Assembly: GCA_044450465.1 (NCBI GenBank)
Contig: JBIOJB010000053.1
Location: forward strand, 1-21,012
Direction: 5' to 3'
Source: JBIOJB01 sp044450465
Lineage (GTDB): Bacteria > Chloroflexota > Dormibacteria > Dormibacterales > Dormibacteraceae
DNA: 21,012 nt
The notes below the pieces were generated by a model, which saw nothing but the letters and a program-made list of their open reading frames with translations, was not told the origin of the DNA and searched no databases. Within the stretch, counting starts at the first letter, position 1; every line of letters begins with the position of its first letter. Position numbers and translations under genes: made by a program. Below, piece by piece: positions 1-7,433 of this stretch.

Positions 1-2
1 AC

Positions 3-599
3 CCTGGGGTGGCCGCAAGGTTCTCGCCCGCCCCGCCCGACCCGGCTGCAGGTGCGACGCTTCGGGGCGAGCTGGGAATCACGGGGGCGTTCTGCCTGCA
101 GGTCGGAGCCTACGAGCGCCACAAGGGCTCCGCAACGGTTGCCGACGCCGTCCGGAAAGTGCGCGGACAGGGAATCGACCTCGTCTTGGTGCGCTGCGGC
201 GTGCGCGGCGAGACCAGTCGCGAGGAGGGCGTTGTCGACCTGGGCTGGGTGGACGATGACGCGCTGCTGCGGCTGTACAGATACGCCGACCTTGTCTGCG
301 TGGCATCCACCCACGAGGGATTTGGATTCCCCGTGCTGGAGGCCATGCGTTGCGGAACCCCGGTGATTGCCACCGACGTCCCCGGACTCCGCGAGGCTGC
401 CGGCGACGCCGCGGTCCTGGTGCCGGTGGATGACGCGGCGGCGCTTGCGACCGCGCTGAACACATTGCTCGGTTCGTCAGTCGAGCGCGAGCGACTCCGT
501 CAGGCGGGACTCGCCTGGGCGGGCAACTTCACGTGGGAGAAAAACGCCACCGTGACACTCGAGTTGCTCCGAGAGGTCGTCGGCTCAGCCCGGGCGTGA
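3..599 (+). CDS. GT4-type glycosyltransferase, C-terminal part (5' truncated by window)
   Basis: This is the C-terminal nucleotide-sugar-binding half of a GT-B fold retaining glycosyltransferase (GT4, 'glycosyltransferase group 1'). The reading frame is open to the window edge, and the GTG at position 9 is probably internal, because the N-terminal acceptor-binding domain of the family is missing. Visible landmarks are the start of the second Rossmann domain (LQVGAYERHKG), the strand-helix run ending in GWVDDDALLRLYRYAD, and the family E-x7-E signature in EGFGFPVLEAM followed by GTPVIATDVPGL. It probably adds a sugar to a cell-surface glycan at the cytoplasmic face. Donor and acceptor cannot be read from the sequence. 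It ends convergently with the next gene, overlapping its 3' end by 15 nt. Confidence 0.85.
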   Translation, partial: PGVAARFSPAPPDPAAGATLRGELGITGAFCLQVGAYERHKGSATVADAVRKVRGQGIDLVLVRCGVRGETSREEGVVDLGWVDDDALLRLYRYADLVCVASTHEGFGFPVLEAMRCGTPVIATDVPGLREAAGDAAVLVPVDDAAALATALNTLLGSSVERERLRQAGLAWAGNFTWEKNATVTLELLREVVGSARA

Positions 600-1796
600 C
601 CGGGATCTGTCAGCGAGGCGTCCCAGAGCGCCCGCCGCGGTCTTGCCTGAGGCCGCCCAGTCGAACCTATCTTCAGCGGCCCGTCGGGCCTGCTCCGCCA
701 TCGCCTCCAGGCGCGCAGGGTTCGCAAACAACCCCCCTGCCACGGCGGGCATCGAGTCGAGATCGCACACCTCAGCCTCCAGCCCCGACCGGAGCGCAAG
801 CCCGCGCGCACCGACCTCGGTAGTAACCACCGGAAGCCCCGCCGCCAGGTACTCAGTCATCTTCAGGTTGCTGCCACCGCCTGAGCGCATCGGGTTGACG
901 GCGATGTCGGCGGCGCCCAGCCAGGGCACGACGTCGGCAACCTCACCGGCAAAGATGACATTGGCCACACGCCTGCTTCGCGATGCGACGCGACCAACGA
1001 CGACCAGCTGAATACTCTCGCAGGCGTAGGCCGCGGCCTGTTGTTCGAGCATCTCCAGCGCCTCGATGTTGGGTCGATGCGCCGATGCCACAAAGACAGC
1101 CAGCCGCGCCTCCACCGGCAAGCCGAGGGCGCACCGCTTAGCCAGGCGATCGGCCGCGTCGGCGGGCCGGAACTTCGTCAGGTCGGCAGCGTTGGGCACA
1201 ACGATCACTTCTGGAGCGCCGCCGTCGCGCATGATGTCGGCGTCCGACTCGGTGCAGGCGAATGCCACGTCGACGAGATGCCACGCCTCTCGCTCGGAGC
1301 GGGCCACGGCGCCCGCCAGCCAACCACTAAAGGGGGTTCCTCGTGGTGGGTACAGTTGTGCTTCCACGTTTGGTGCATCCATCACAACCGGCGTCGACGG
1401 GGGCATCGCTGCCCTGACCCAACGTACCTGGTAGGGATGAGATACGAGGACAACGCTGGCTGCGGCCAGCGCGCGCCTGAGGGGTCGTCGAGGCAAAAGC
1501 GAAAGAAGCTCGTTGAAGTAGACCTGTGGATACCCCAGCTGTGCTAGTCCGAGCATCCAGGCCAGCGACATGGGGTCGCGCATTCGGTGCTCGGTCAAGG
1601 TCGGCGAGACCACCAGCCGTGCCGGTGGCCACGGTAGGTCGGTCCTTTGAATCACCTGGGAGAACTGCTCAATCCTCCATTCGTTGCCTAAGTTCCTCAA
1701 CAGCTCAGCCAGGCGTGTTTGCCCGCCACGGCGCGGAGGGTGGACCGCGAAGGGAGTCACGGCCACAAGCAGTCGAGAACCCGCCGATGCGGTCAA
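585..1796 (-). CDS. GT4-type glycosyltransferase
   Basis: A 403-residue GT-B fold glycosyltransferase. The N-terminus shows the usual first strand and glycine turn (LLVAVTPFAVHPPRRGGQTR). The C-terminal donor domain has IFAGEVADVVPWLGAADIAVNP and the degenerate signature SGGGSNLKMTEYLAAGLPVV, where a Glu in TEYLAAG corresponds to the second E of the E-x7-E motif. The next part, TTEVGARGL, is typical of the subgroup that ends with an RFDW helix. The start is a TTG at 1796. An in-frame TGA lies five codons upstream, so the gene cannot start earlier; an internal GTG (LLVAV) is the alternative. It probably builds surface polysaccharide with its two GT neighbours. Its 3' end overlaps the convergent upstream-edge GT gene by 15 nt. 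Confidence 0.85.
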   Translation of the reverse strand: MTASAGSRLLVAVTPFAVHPPRRGGQTRLAELLRNLGNEWRIEQFSQVIQRTDLPWPPARLVVSPTLTEHRMRDPMSLAWMLGLAQLGYPQVYFNELLSLLPRRPLRRALAAASVVLVSHPYQVRWVRAAMPPSTPVVMDAPNVEAQLYPPRGTPFSGWLAGAVARSEREAWHLVDVAFACTESDADIMRDGGAPEVIVVPNAADLTKFRPADAADRLAKRCALGLPVEARLAVFVASAHRPNIEALEMLEQQAAAYACESIQLVVVGRVASRSRRVANVIFAGEVADVVPWLGAADIAVNPMRSGGGSNLKMTEYLAAGLPVVTTEVGARGLALRSGLEAEVCDLDSMPAVAGGLFANPARLEAMAEQARRAAEDRFDWAASGKTAAGALGRLADRSRSRPG

Positions 1797-1800
1797 GTCG

Positions 1801-1837
1801 GCAACAGATCATGCACTGGTCTACTGGTTACTGGCAA
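1801..1837 (-). promoter_or_regulatory. Candidate sigma-70-like promoter for the minus-strand GT4 gene
   Basis: On the minus strand TTGCCA (1837-1832, five of six matches to TTGACA) is followed after 18 nt by CATGAT (1813-1808, four of six matches to TATAAT). The predicted transcription start falls only a few nt before the TTG start codon at 1796, so the transcript would be almost leaderless. This is a pattern match only; the divergent region to the plus-strand gene is about 110 nt. Confidence 0.3.
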
Positions 1838-1908
1838 GCCGTCATTCGGCCAATGATATGGACCATCGATGGAGGGCGCCCGCGGCGACGGTGCAAGCTG
1901 ACTGAAGC

Positions 1909-3234
1909 GTGACGTCGTTAGCGCGGCGGCCGTCGCCAATGAGAATAATGCTCAATTTGTTGTCGCTGGTTCACCTGCGAGTGCCATCCGGATCCGAGCC
2001 ACTCCTGACTAGACGGAATCATCCGGCGGTGGCGGGAAATAGTTTGGGCACGCCGCTGAGGTCTGTCTTGTTCATCTCATCGTCTGGGTCACTCGCCGGT
2101 GGTGCCGAAGGTTGTCTTTGCGACCTGGCTGCGGAATTCGTCAGTCGCGGCATTCGTGTGCTGGTGGCTGCTCCGTTCGAAGGCGACATGGGTACCACGC
2201 TGCGGGCGATGGGCGTGACCATGGTCGTCGGCGAATTGGGCGTTCCGCGCAACCGCAATGAGGCAATGTCGGGGCGGGTTTTCATTCGGGCCGTCGGTGC
2301 AATCCCCAGCCTATGGCGCATTGTCAGGATAGCACGTGCGGCTGATGTGGAGCTTGTCCACACCAACACGTCGATAGTTGTCGTCGGTGCCGTGGTGGCC
2401 AAGATCCTTGGCGTGCCCCATGCGTGGCACATTCGCGAATTGCTGACGGGTTTCCGGTCGAGACTTTTAGCGCGACTAATCGCCAGGGCAGATAAGATCT
2501 TGTGCATTAGCCAATCGGTTTTGGCGAACGTGTGTCGGAGGGACGCAGCAATGGCCGCTAAGGCTGTGGTCATTCGCGACGCAGTGAGCCCCCGAATGCT
2601 CTCCACTCACATTCGTCGTGCGAAGCGTAGTGATGCCATTCGGACTGTCGGGATGGCTGCCCGAATCAACCCAATGAAAGGGCATGGGCTCTTTCTTGAA
2701 ATGGCGCGGAGTCTAGCAGCCCACAATCCGGGGCTACGGTTTGAAATTGCAGGCGGCTCACTCAGAGCCTACGAGGAACTAGCATCTCAGTTATGGCGCT
2801 TCGTAGATGATTGTCGCCTGACTGATGTCGTGACTTTTTTGGGAGCAGTGCCGCGCGACGAAATGCCGATTGTGATGTCGTCTTGGGATGTTCTTGTGAT
2901 GCCGTCGACCAGCCCGGAGGGAGGGGGCCTGGTGATCCTCGAGGCAATGGCGATCGGGGTCCCGGTGGTCGCTACCACTGGCGGTGGCCCCGCCATGAGC
3001 GAGGCGATCACATCGGGCCGAGACGGCATCCTCACCGCTCCCGAGCCGGAGGCACTGGCAGCTGCCGTTCAATTGCTACTCGACGACAAGAATCTGCGGA
3101 CGAAACTAGTTTCAGCCGCGAAGGTACGCGCACGGGCAGAGTTTGGGATCACAAAGCAGGTGGATCAATTGCTCAAGATATATCGTGAAATGTTGACTGG
3201 TGGAACGGCACAGGGCAGGCGCACACATGCTTAA
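1909..3234 (+). CDS. GT4-type glycosyltransferase in a lower-GC segment
   Basis: A 441-codon GT-B glycosyltransferase. The N-terminal glycine loop with Glu (SGSLAGGAEGCL) begins near residue 57. The acceptor domain includes VELVHTNTSIVV and HAWHIRELL. The C-terminal domain starts at TVGMAARINPMKGHGLFLE and holds the E-x7-E signature in EGGGLVILEAM followed by GVPVVATTGGG. The first 50 residues before RSVLFISSSGS are longer than the family needs, so the true start is uncertain: GTG 1909 is the longest, ATG 1939 and ATG 1948 are alternatives, and none has a clear ribosome binding site. Hand counts of three 60-base lines give 47-60% GC against roughly 60-75% in neighbours, suggesting a separate origin. 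It likely extends the same surface glycan; the substrate is unknown. Confidence 0.85.
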   Translation: MTSLARRPSPMRIMLNLLSLVHLRVPSGSEPLLTRRNHPAVAGNSLGTPLRSVLFISSSGSLAGGAEGCLCDLAAEFVSRGIRVLVAAPFEGDMGTTLRAMGVTMVVGELGVPRNRNEAMSGRVFIRAVGAIPSLWRIVRIARAADVELVHTNTSIVVVGAVVAKILGVPHAWHIRELLTGFRSRLLARLIARADKILCISQSVLANVCRRDAAMAAKAVVIRDAVSPRMLSTHIRRAKRSDAIRTVGMAARINPMKGHGLFLEMARSLAAHNPGLRFEIAGGSLRAYEELASQLWRFVDDCRLTDVVTFLGAVPRDEMPIVMSSWDVLVMPSTSPEGGGLVILEAMAIGVPVVATTGGGPAMSEAITSGRDGILTAPEPEALAAAVQLLLDDKNLRTKLVSAAKVRARAEFGITKQVDQLLKIYREMLTGGTAQGRRTHA

Positions 3235-3425
3235 GGATGGTGGGCTTGGATAGGCGCTCCATTCCTTGGAAGAGGTCGCCCGTGTCGTTGAACCTAATCG
3301 TCGTCCGAGTATCCATCACCGCATCGGTGCCTCAGGCGTTCGGGTGTGTGAGAAGGAAGGCCTCGCAAGATCCTTCGTCAACGGCGGAGCGCTCATCTTG
3401 GCTTGCTGGAATAACTTGTCTGTGT
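3235..3425. other. Intergenic segment without a recognisable gene
   Basis: This 191-nt stretch lies between two convergent gene ends. Short open frames exist on both strands (for example from 3237 and 3266 on the plus strand), but none has a recognisable motif, a ribosome binding site or a family resemblance. I see no convincing terminator hairpin with a T-run. Composition matches the lower-GC gene to its left, so it may be the right flank of the acquired segment or a decayed gene remnant. Confidence 0.5.
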
Positions 3426-4166
3426 TTACCTGGCCTCTTCCCCACTCCTGCGACCTTTCGATAAATACTTTTCGAGGTCTTTTAGACCTGATGGCGAGCC
3501 CGCTTCGTAGAAGCGCTGATTTACCTCGAGACCCGCCAGTCGACCTTCGATGCTCAGATCCTTCATCGTGTCGGCGAGGTCGGCGACCACGTTGGATTCA
3601 ATTCTTGTTGCGATCACGTCTCGTGTGAGCACGGAGAGGCCGTAGTCGATCCAATGCATCTCAGATTGCTTGTCTAGCGGGCGGCTCTTGTCGTATAGGG
3701 TCACGCGTCCATCCTTGTAGATTGCGTTGCTCGAATCCCAACGTCCTTCGTTGCGCAGCACCGTCATCAGCGCCGGCTGTTTGCTTTGGCGCCAGGCGGC
3801 TTCCACCTCGTCCATTGCGATGGGGAGATATGAATCGCCGAAGAGGACGAAAAAAGCTTCGTCGAGTGCTCCTTCGTCGAGGGCAAGGCGCAACGCGCCG
3901 CCTGTTCCCCTTAGGCGCTCTCCTTCCTCCACCCAGGTGATCTTCAATCCGAATTGCTCTCCCTCGCCGACGTGGGCGCGGAGCATCTCGCCTCTGTAGC
4001 CGACGCTGTAGGTCACGCGCTCGACGCCCTGGGCGGCGAGGTGCTGCAGCTGCCATTCGGCGAAAGGTCTTCCCAGGACTGGGATCAGGGCCTTGGGGAT
4101 GGCTTCGGTCGCCGGCCGCATTCGGGTGCCGAGCCCACCTGCGAGCACGATGCACTGGAGCGTCAA
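3426..4166 (-). CDS. hddC: Sugar-phosphate nucleotidyltransferase, HddC/GmhD-like
   Basis: A 246-residue nucleotidyltransferase of the NTP_transferase superfamily. It transfers NMP to a sugar 1-phosphate. The N-terminal signature GGLGTRMRPATEAIPKALIPV carries the glycine-rich phosphate loop (residues 9-14) and the catalytic-type Lys25. GTGGALRLAL (base-binding region) and LFGDSYLP (metal-binding Asp of the GD motif) follow. Length fits the short, single-domain HddC/RmlA-like enzymes. With an HddA-type kinase, SIS isomerase and GmhB phosphatase in the same operon, the likely product is GDP- (or another NDP-) D-glycero-alpha-D-manno-heptose. The symbol is assigned from context; base specificity is not proven. 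The start chosen is TTG 4166. It is the last gene of the operon, 46 nt after the corrected end of the membrane protein gene. Confidence 0.8.
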   Translation of the reverse strand: MTLQCIVLAGGLGTRMRPATEAIPKALIPVLGRPFAEWQLQHLAAQGVERVTYSVGYRGEMLRAHVGEGEQFGLKITWVEEGERLRGTGGALRLALDEGALDEAFFVLFGDSYLPIAMDEVEAAWRQSKQPALMTVLRNEGRWDSSNAIYKDGRVTLYDKSRPLDKQSEMHWIDYGLSVLTRDVIATRIESNVVADLADTMKDLSIEGRLAGLEVNQRFYEAGSPSGLKDLEKYLSKGRRSGEEAR

Positions 4167-4179
4167 TGTGCTTTCACGA

Positions 4180-4213
4180 CCCTCTCCCCTTCGCGGAGAG
4201 GGAGGTTTGTTTT
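4180..4213. terminator. Hairpin between membrane-protein gene and nucleotidyltransferase
   Basis: An 8-bp perfect inverted repeat (CCCTCTCC at 4180-4187 and GGAGAGGG at 4195-4202) encloses a 7-nt loop. Read on the plus strand it is followed by a T-rich stretch (4206-4213), the form of an intrinsic terminator for plus-strand transcription, for example antisense RNA. Read on the minus strand it lies in the 46-nt gap before the TTG start at 4166, with no T-run, so it should not end the operon. There it would bury a purine-rich GGAGAG, and might modulate translation or mark an RNA processing site. Confidence 0.4.
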
Positions 4214-4430
4214 CAGGGGATAAGCCGCACGGCTGAGATGTCTTCTCCGAGGCCGTGCCCCAGGTAGAGGGGCGCCGCGGCGTAGCCGTGCCATTGGGCG
4301 CAGCTGCCTACGAAGACGCGAATCGTGGTCGAGGAGTTGCCGAGTGTTCGGAAGATGACCTGGTGGCCGGGGTCGCCCGTCTGCTCGTCGGTCAGGTCCC
4401 AGCCTCCTTCGCGAACCTTGTCTTCGTGTC
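4213..4430 (-). other. Frame-displaced C-terminal coding segment of the GT-C-like membrane protein
   Basis: Downstream of the TGA that closes the main frame (4392-4394), another minus-strand frame stays open from about 4430 to a TGA at 4213-4215. It reads as plausible protein: GGWDLTDEQTGDPGHQVIF, then RTLGNSSTTIRVFVGSCAQW, HGYAAAPLYLGHG and a terminal ISAVRLIP. This is the alternating-strand pattern of the exported C-terminal domain that precedes it, and it fills the gap up to the next gene. Moving from the main frame into this one needs a -1 step (a one-base deletion or two-base insertion in the DNA). No classic slippery heptamer is visible around 4405-4440. A sequencing error, a true mutation or recoding are all possible. 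Confidence 0.7.
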
Positions 4431-7427
4431 GATCTCGAGCCAGCGGTAGTCAGACCAGTTGGTTCCCGCGGGGGGCGAGACTACGAGCTGGTGATACGGC
4501 GTGATCGTGTCCACCGCTCCGGTCACCACTGCCGCCTTGACCGGGATTGTGGTGCCGTCGGTCATGGTGATCTGCGCGTCGGGTGGCGAGGCCGCGCCCG
4601 GTGAGCCTTGGAGCTCGGTTGCGACGCCGCCGGCCGAGACTCCATAGATCCTGAGCGATTGCGTGCCGGTCGGATCCGACAGGACTGAGTCGGGCAGTGA
4701 AGCGGACAGGCGGTATCCGCTCTTCTCCAGGCCCGGCTGCCCGTACACCGCGGCGACGTCAGGGCGGCTGATCGAGGGGACCACGCTTCCGATCACCTTG
4801 CCGGCGGCCGTCACGACGACCTGGCTCGCCGCCTGTCCGGTGGTCAGGTCACCCGCCCAACCGACCGAGATCACCTCCCCATTCGGGGAGGGCTGGGTGG
4901 TCAGGGTGATTGGTGAGACGGATGCCTGCGACGCCGCCGGCGAGATCGAGAGGAAGTTCGGCGAGTAGCCCCAGTCGCAGGCGAAGCCGGCGAAGTCGAT
5001 GTTCTGGGTCTGTGGCGCCTGTTGGAGCGGCAGGCTCGTGCCGACGTCTGGGGAAAGGTTCGCGGAGCTGAGTCCGTAGATGAGCTGGGTGTGCGTGTCC
5101 AGGAGCGGCGTGTAGTGGTCGAGGATGTACTGGCTCACCTCGTAATGCCGCACCTGGTTGGGGATACCGTCCCAGTTGAGGAGGCCGTATGTCTTGTCGT
5201 TGAACAGCACCAGCTTCGGCGGGTGCGCTGCCAGCTCGGAGATGAGGTCTTTCTGGGCCCGCTCGGTGGTTGCCATGGTCGCGTGGTAGTAACGAACTTT
5301 TGGTGTCTGGCCCAGCAGGTAGTAGGTCAAGGCCGGCTCGTTCGAGAAGTCGAATACCCAGTCTCCAGGGCCCAAGTACGCGTTGAAAATCGCCTGCATG
5401 TCGCTGACCGTCGCCGGATCGATTGCGCTCGGGTCTGCGTAACCCAGGCTGCTCATCGTCGGTGGCGCGGGCACGACCGGGCGGTAGCGGTCGGGCGTCG
5501 CTGCAAGCAGCTGCGCCAGCGGCGGAGCGGTGTGGTAGGCGCTTTGGGTCATCACGGATGCGAGGGCACCGACCAGCACGAGGGCGGCCAGCGGCTGCCG
5601 CAGCGCGGCAGTGCTGTTGGTCCGCCACCAGGTTGACCTGGCAATGGCATCTTCCACGAAGGTGCAGGTGCGGTAGGCCAGGTACATGATCACGGGCACC
5701 GCGGCGCCGTACGCCTGCTCGCCGTGGCCCAGGTCTGCCCGCTCGAGATACTTCGTGTAGTAAGGGATCGCGAACAGGACCGCTGCCCCGATCACCCAGT
5801 CCCTGACGGTCAGCGGCTGCTTTCTGATCACCTGGACCGCGTAGTAGAAGGACGCGAGCAGGAAAGCGATCGGCGGGCCCACGGCGAAGAAGACGAAGAG
5901 AGGGCCGTAGGCGCGCAGGTGGACGTTCAGGCCCCCGACCAGGTCGTGGCCAGGCACAAAGATGAGGTAGTAGAAGAAGAAGTCGCCCAGCGCGTGCTGG
6001 GTGAGTAAGTAGAGAGAGAAGACTGCAAAGAGCGCAACGCCGCCGGTAGCCAGCCACAGTGTCAGCGAGAAAGTAGCAAGCAGTGAGGTTCCAGGCTTGC
6101 GGTGGTAGAGGTCGTAGAGGATCACGATGGCGCCGACGGCTGAGACGCAGTAGGCGGATTCGGGGACCACGATCGCCTGGGCCGTCAGGCTCACGCCGAC
6201 CAGGGCGGCCAGCCACCTTCTGTGCCTCTGAAGAGCCGCCCCGAACAGAAGAAGAATGAGCGGCCAGAAGACAAAGCGCGTGTCGAGCGTAATGAACTGG
6301 AGGCTGAGGATGATCACCATCAGCGCAATCACGAATGCCCAGCTGCGCTCGAACAGCCAGGCGCCGAACGCAAAGAACACCGCGTAGGCGATCGGCGTGG
6401 TCAGCACGACGTCGCCGGCCCAGAAACCCCACCGGCTGTCCTGGAAGATCCGCAGCCCGACCAGCGGCGTGTAGACGTCCTGAAGCAGGCCGTGGGTGGA
6501 GAGCAGGTCGCGCCAGTAGAAGAAGCCGTTGGTAGAAAGCCGCGCGGCCACGAGCCATTCGCCTTCGTGAAACAGGTCGAAATGGCCGGGGTCGCCGGGC
6601 AGGGTGCTGAGCAGCACGAAGAGTGCGACGGGAGCAGCCAGAAAGAGCACGGTCCTGCGCTCGATCGCACGAACCGCCTCGTCGGTTCGGGCCTTTGACA
6701 GTCGCGACCAGATCCACGCGCCGGCCGCGCCGGCCAGGATGAGGGCAAGCCACCAGGGCATCCACGGATAGTGGTGAACCGAACCGTCCGACGCGATCGT
6801 GACCGCGGCTGTCGCCGACGTTGCCCACAGCCCAAGCAGCACCAGCGGAGCCGCGATTGCGTTGGCGCGGGCCATGCCCGTCGTGACAGCGGTTGAATGC
6901 CCGACCAGGCGCGCGAAGCCGTACACGATCGCGACATACACCAGCGCGACGGCCGAGAGGACCAGCCAGAAGTAGCGTCCGGCGGCGCCCGCGACGATCG
7001 TTGTCTCGAGGCCCAAGGACGCGCCGACCGCAAATGCGCGCGCGACCGCGACATGGAGCGCGCCCGGCTCCTCTGGTGCGCTGAGTTCAGCCTCGGTGGG
7101 AGGAAAGGCGGTGTCGCGCTCGATCCATCCCAGCCGCCGCAGCAGCCACGTCAGAGCCAGGTAGAGGACCAGCGTTGCGACCGGAAAGAAGATGACCCCG
7201 AGGTAGTAGTAGTCGTTCAGCCGTCCCACGTTGTAGTCGGCGTAGATGGGATAGCCGACGACGTCCGTCGACACGCTCAGCTGGCGCGGTACTGAGAGCA
7301 CGAGCTTGAGCGTGGCTGCGGCCGCGATGATCAGAGCCACAGCCAGCCGGACCGGGGCGGCCCAGCCAAACTTCAGCTGAAAGGCGCGCTCGGGCGCGCT
7401 CGGGACGGAGCGTTCCGCGGTGGTCAA
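4392..7427 (-). CDS. Large polytopic membrane protein, GT-C glycosyltransferase-like, with extracytoplasmic C-terminal domain (frameshifted end)
   Basis: A 1011-codon protein. Residues 1 to about 650 contain roughly 13-16 hydrophobic segments (for example VRLAVALIIAAAATLKLVL, YFWLVLSAVALVYVAIVYG, FVIALMVIILSLQF). The remaining third is a soluble, beta-rich, Ser/Thr/Gly-rich domain expected outside the membrane. A loop after a hydrophobic segment near residue 285 carries an acidic cluster (GHFDLFHEGEWL). In position this resembles the acidic first extracytoplasmic loop of GT-C enzymes that use polyprenyl-phosphate sugars, though no known family is claimed. No STT3/PglB WWDYG motif is seen. The start is TTG 7427, six nt after the kinase stop. 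The main frame ends early, and a matching tail continues in another frame to 4213. Likely role: sugar transfer to, or polymerisation of, a surface glycan. Confidence 0.75.
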   Translation of the reverse strand: MTTAERSVPSAPERAFQLKFGWAAPVRLAVALIIAAAATLKLVLSVPRQLSVSTDVVGYPIYADYNVGRLNDYYYLGVIFFPVATLVLYLALTWLLRRLGWIERDTAFPPTEAELSAPEEPGALHVAVARAFAVGASLGLETTIVAGAAGRYFWLVLSAVALVYVAIVYGFARLVGHSTAVTTGMARANAIAAPLVLLGLWATSATAAVTIASDGSVHHYPWMPWWLALILAGAAGAWIWSRLSKARTDEAVRAIERRTVLFLAAPVALFVLLSTLPGDPGHFDLFHEGEWLVAARLSTNGFFYWRDLLSTHGLLQDVYTPLVGLRIFQDSRWGFWAGDVVLTTPIAYAVFFAFGAWLFERSWAFVIALMVIILSLQFITLDTRFVFWPLILLLFGAALQRHRRWLAALVGVSLTAQAIVVPESAYCVSAVGAIVILYDLYHRKPGTSLLATFSLTLWLATGGVALFAVFSLYLLTQHALGDFFFYYLIFVPGHDLVGGLNVHLRAYGPLFVFFAVGPPIAFLLASFYYAVQVIRKQPLTVRDWVIGAAVLFAIPYYTKYLERADLGHGEQAYGAAVPVIMYLAYRTCTFVEDAIARSTWWRTNSTAALRQPLAALVLVGALASVMTQSAYHTAPPLAQLLAATPDRYRPVVPAPPTMSSLGYADPSAIDPATVSDMQAIFNAYLGPGDWVFDFSNEPALTYYLLGQTPKVRYYHATMATTERAQKDLISELAAHPPKLVLFNDKTYGLLNWDGIPNQVRHYEVSQYILDHYTPLLDTHTQLIYGLSSANLSPDVGTSLPLQQAPQTQNIDFAGFACDWGYSPNFLSISPAASQASVSPITLTTQPSPNGEVISVGWAGDLTTGQAASQVVVTAAGKVIGSVVPSISRPDVAAVYGQPGLEKSGYRLSASLPDSVLSDPTGTQSLRIYGVSAGGVATELQGSPGAASPPDAQITMTDGTTIPVKAAVVTGAVDTITPYHQLVVSPPAGTNWSDYRWLEIDTKTRFAKEAGT

Positions 7428-7433
7428 AACAGG

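Noticed and set aside
3475..3489. Small palindrome AGGTCT-TTT-AGACCT as a terminator
   Set aside because: It lies inside the nucleotidyltransferase coding sequence (KDLEKYL region), has a 3-nt loop and no following T-run.
3237..3628. Overlapping plus-strand frames in and beyond the 3235-3425 gap
   Set aside because: No family resemblance and no ribosome site; the 3' part is antisense to the nucleotidyltransferase.
4849..6828. 659-codon minus-strand open frame inside the membrane protein gene
   Set aside because: It is an Arg/Pro/Gly-rich out-of-frame reading of the same strand, typical of high-GC shadows; the main frame has clear membrane segments.
4392..7427. Membrane protein as an STT3/PglB oligosaccharyltransferase
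   Set aside because: No WWDYG-type motif is visible and the soluble tail lacks recognisable oligosaccharyltransferase features.
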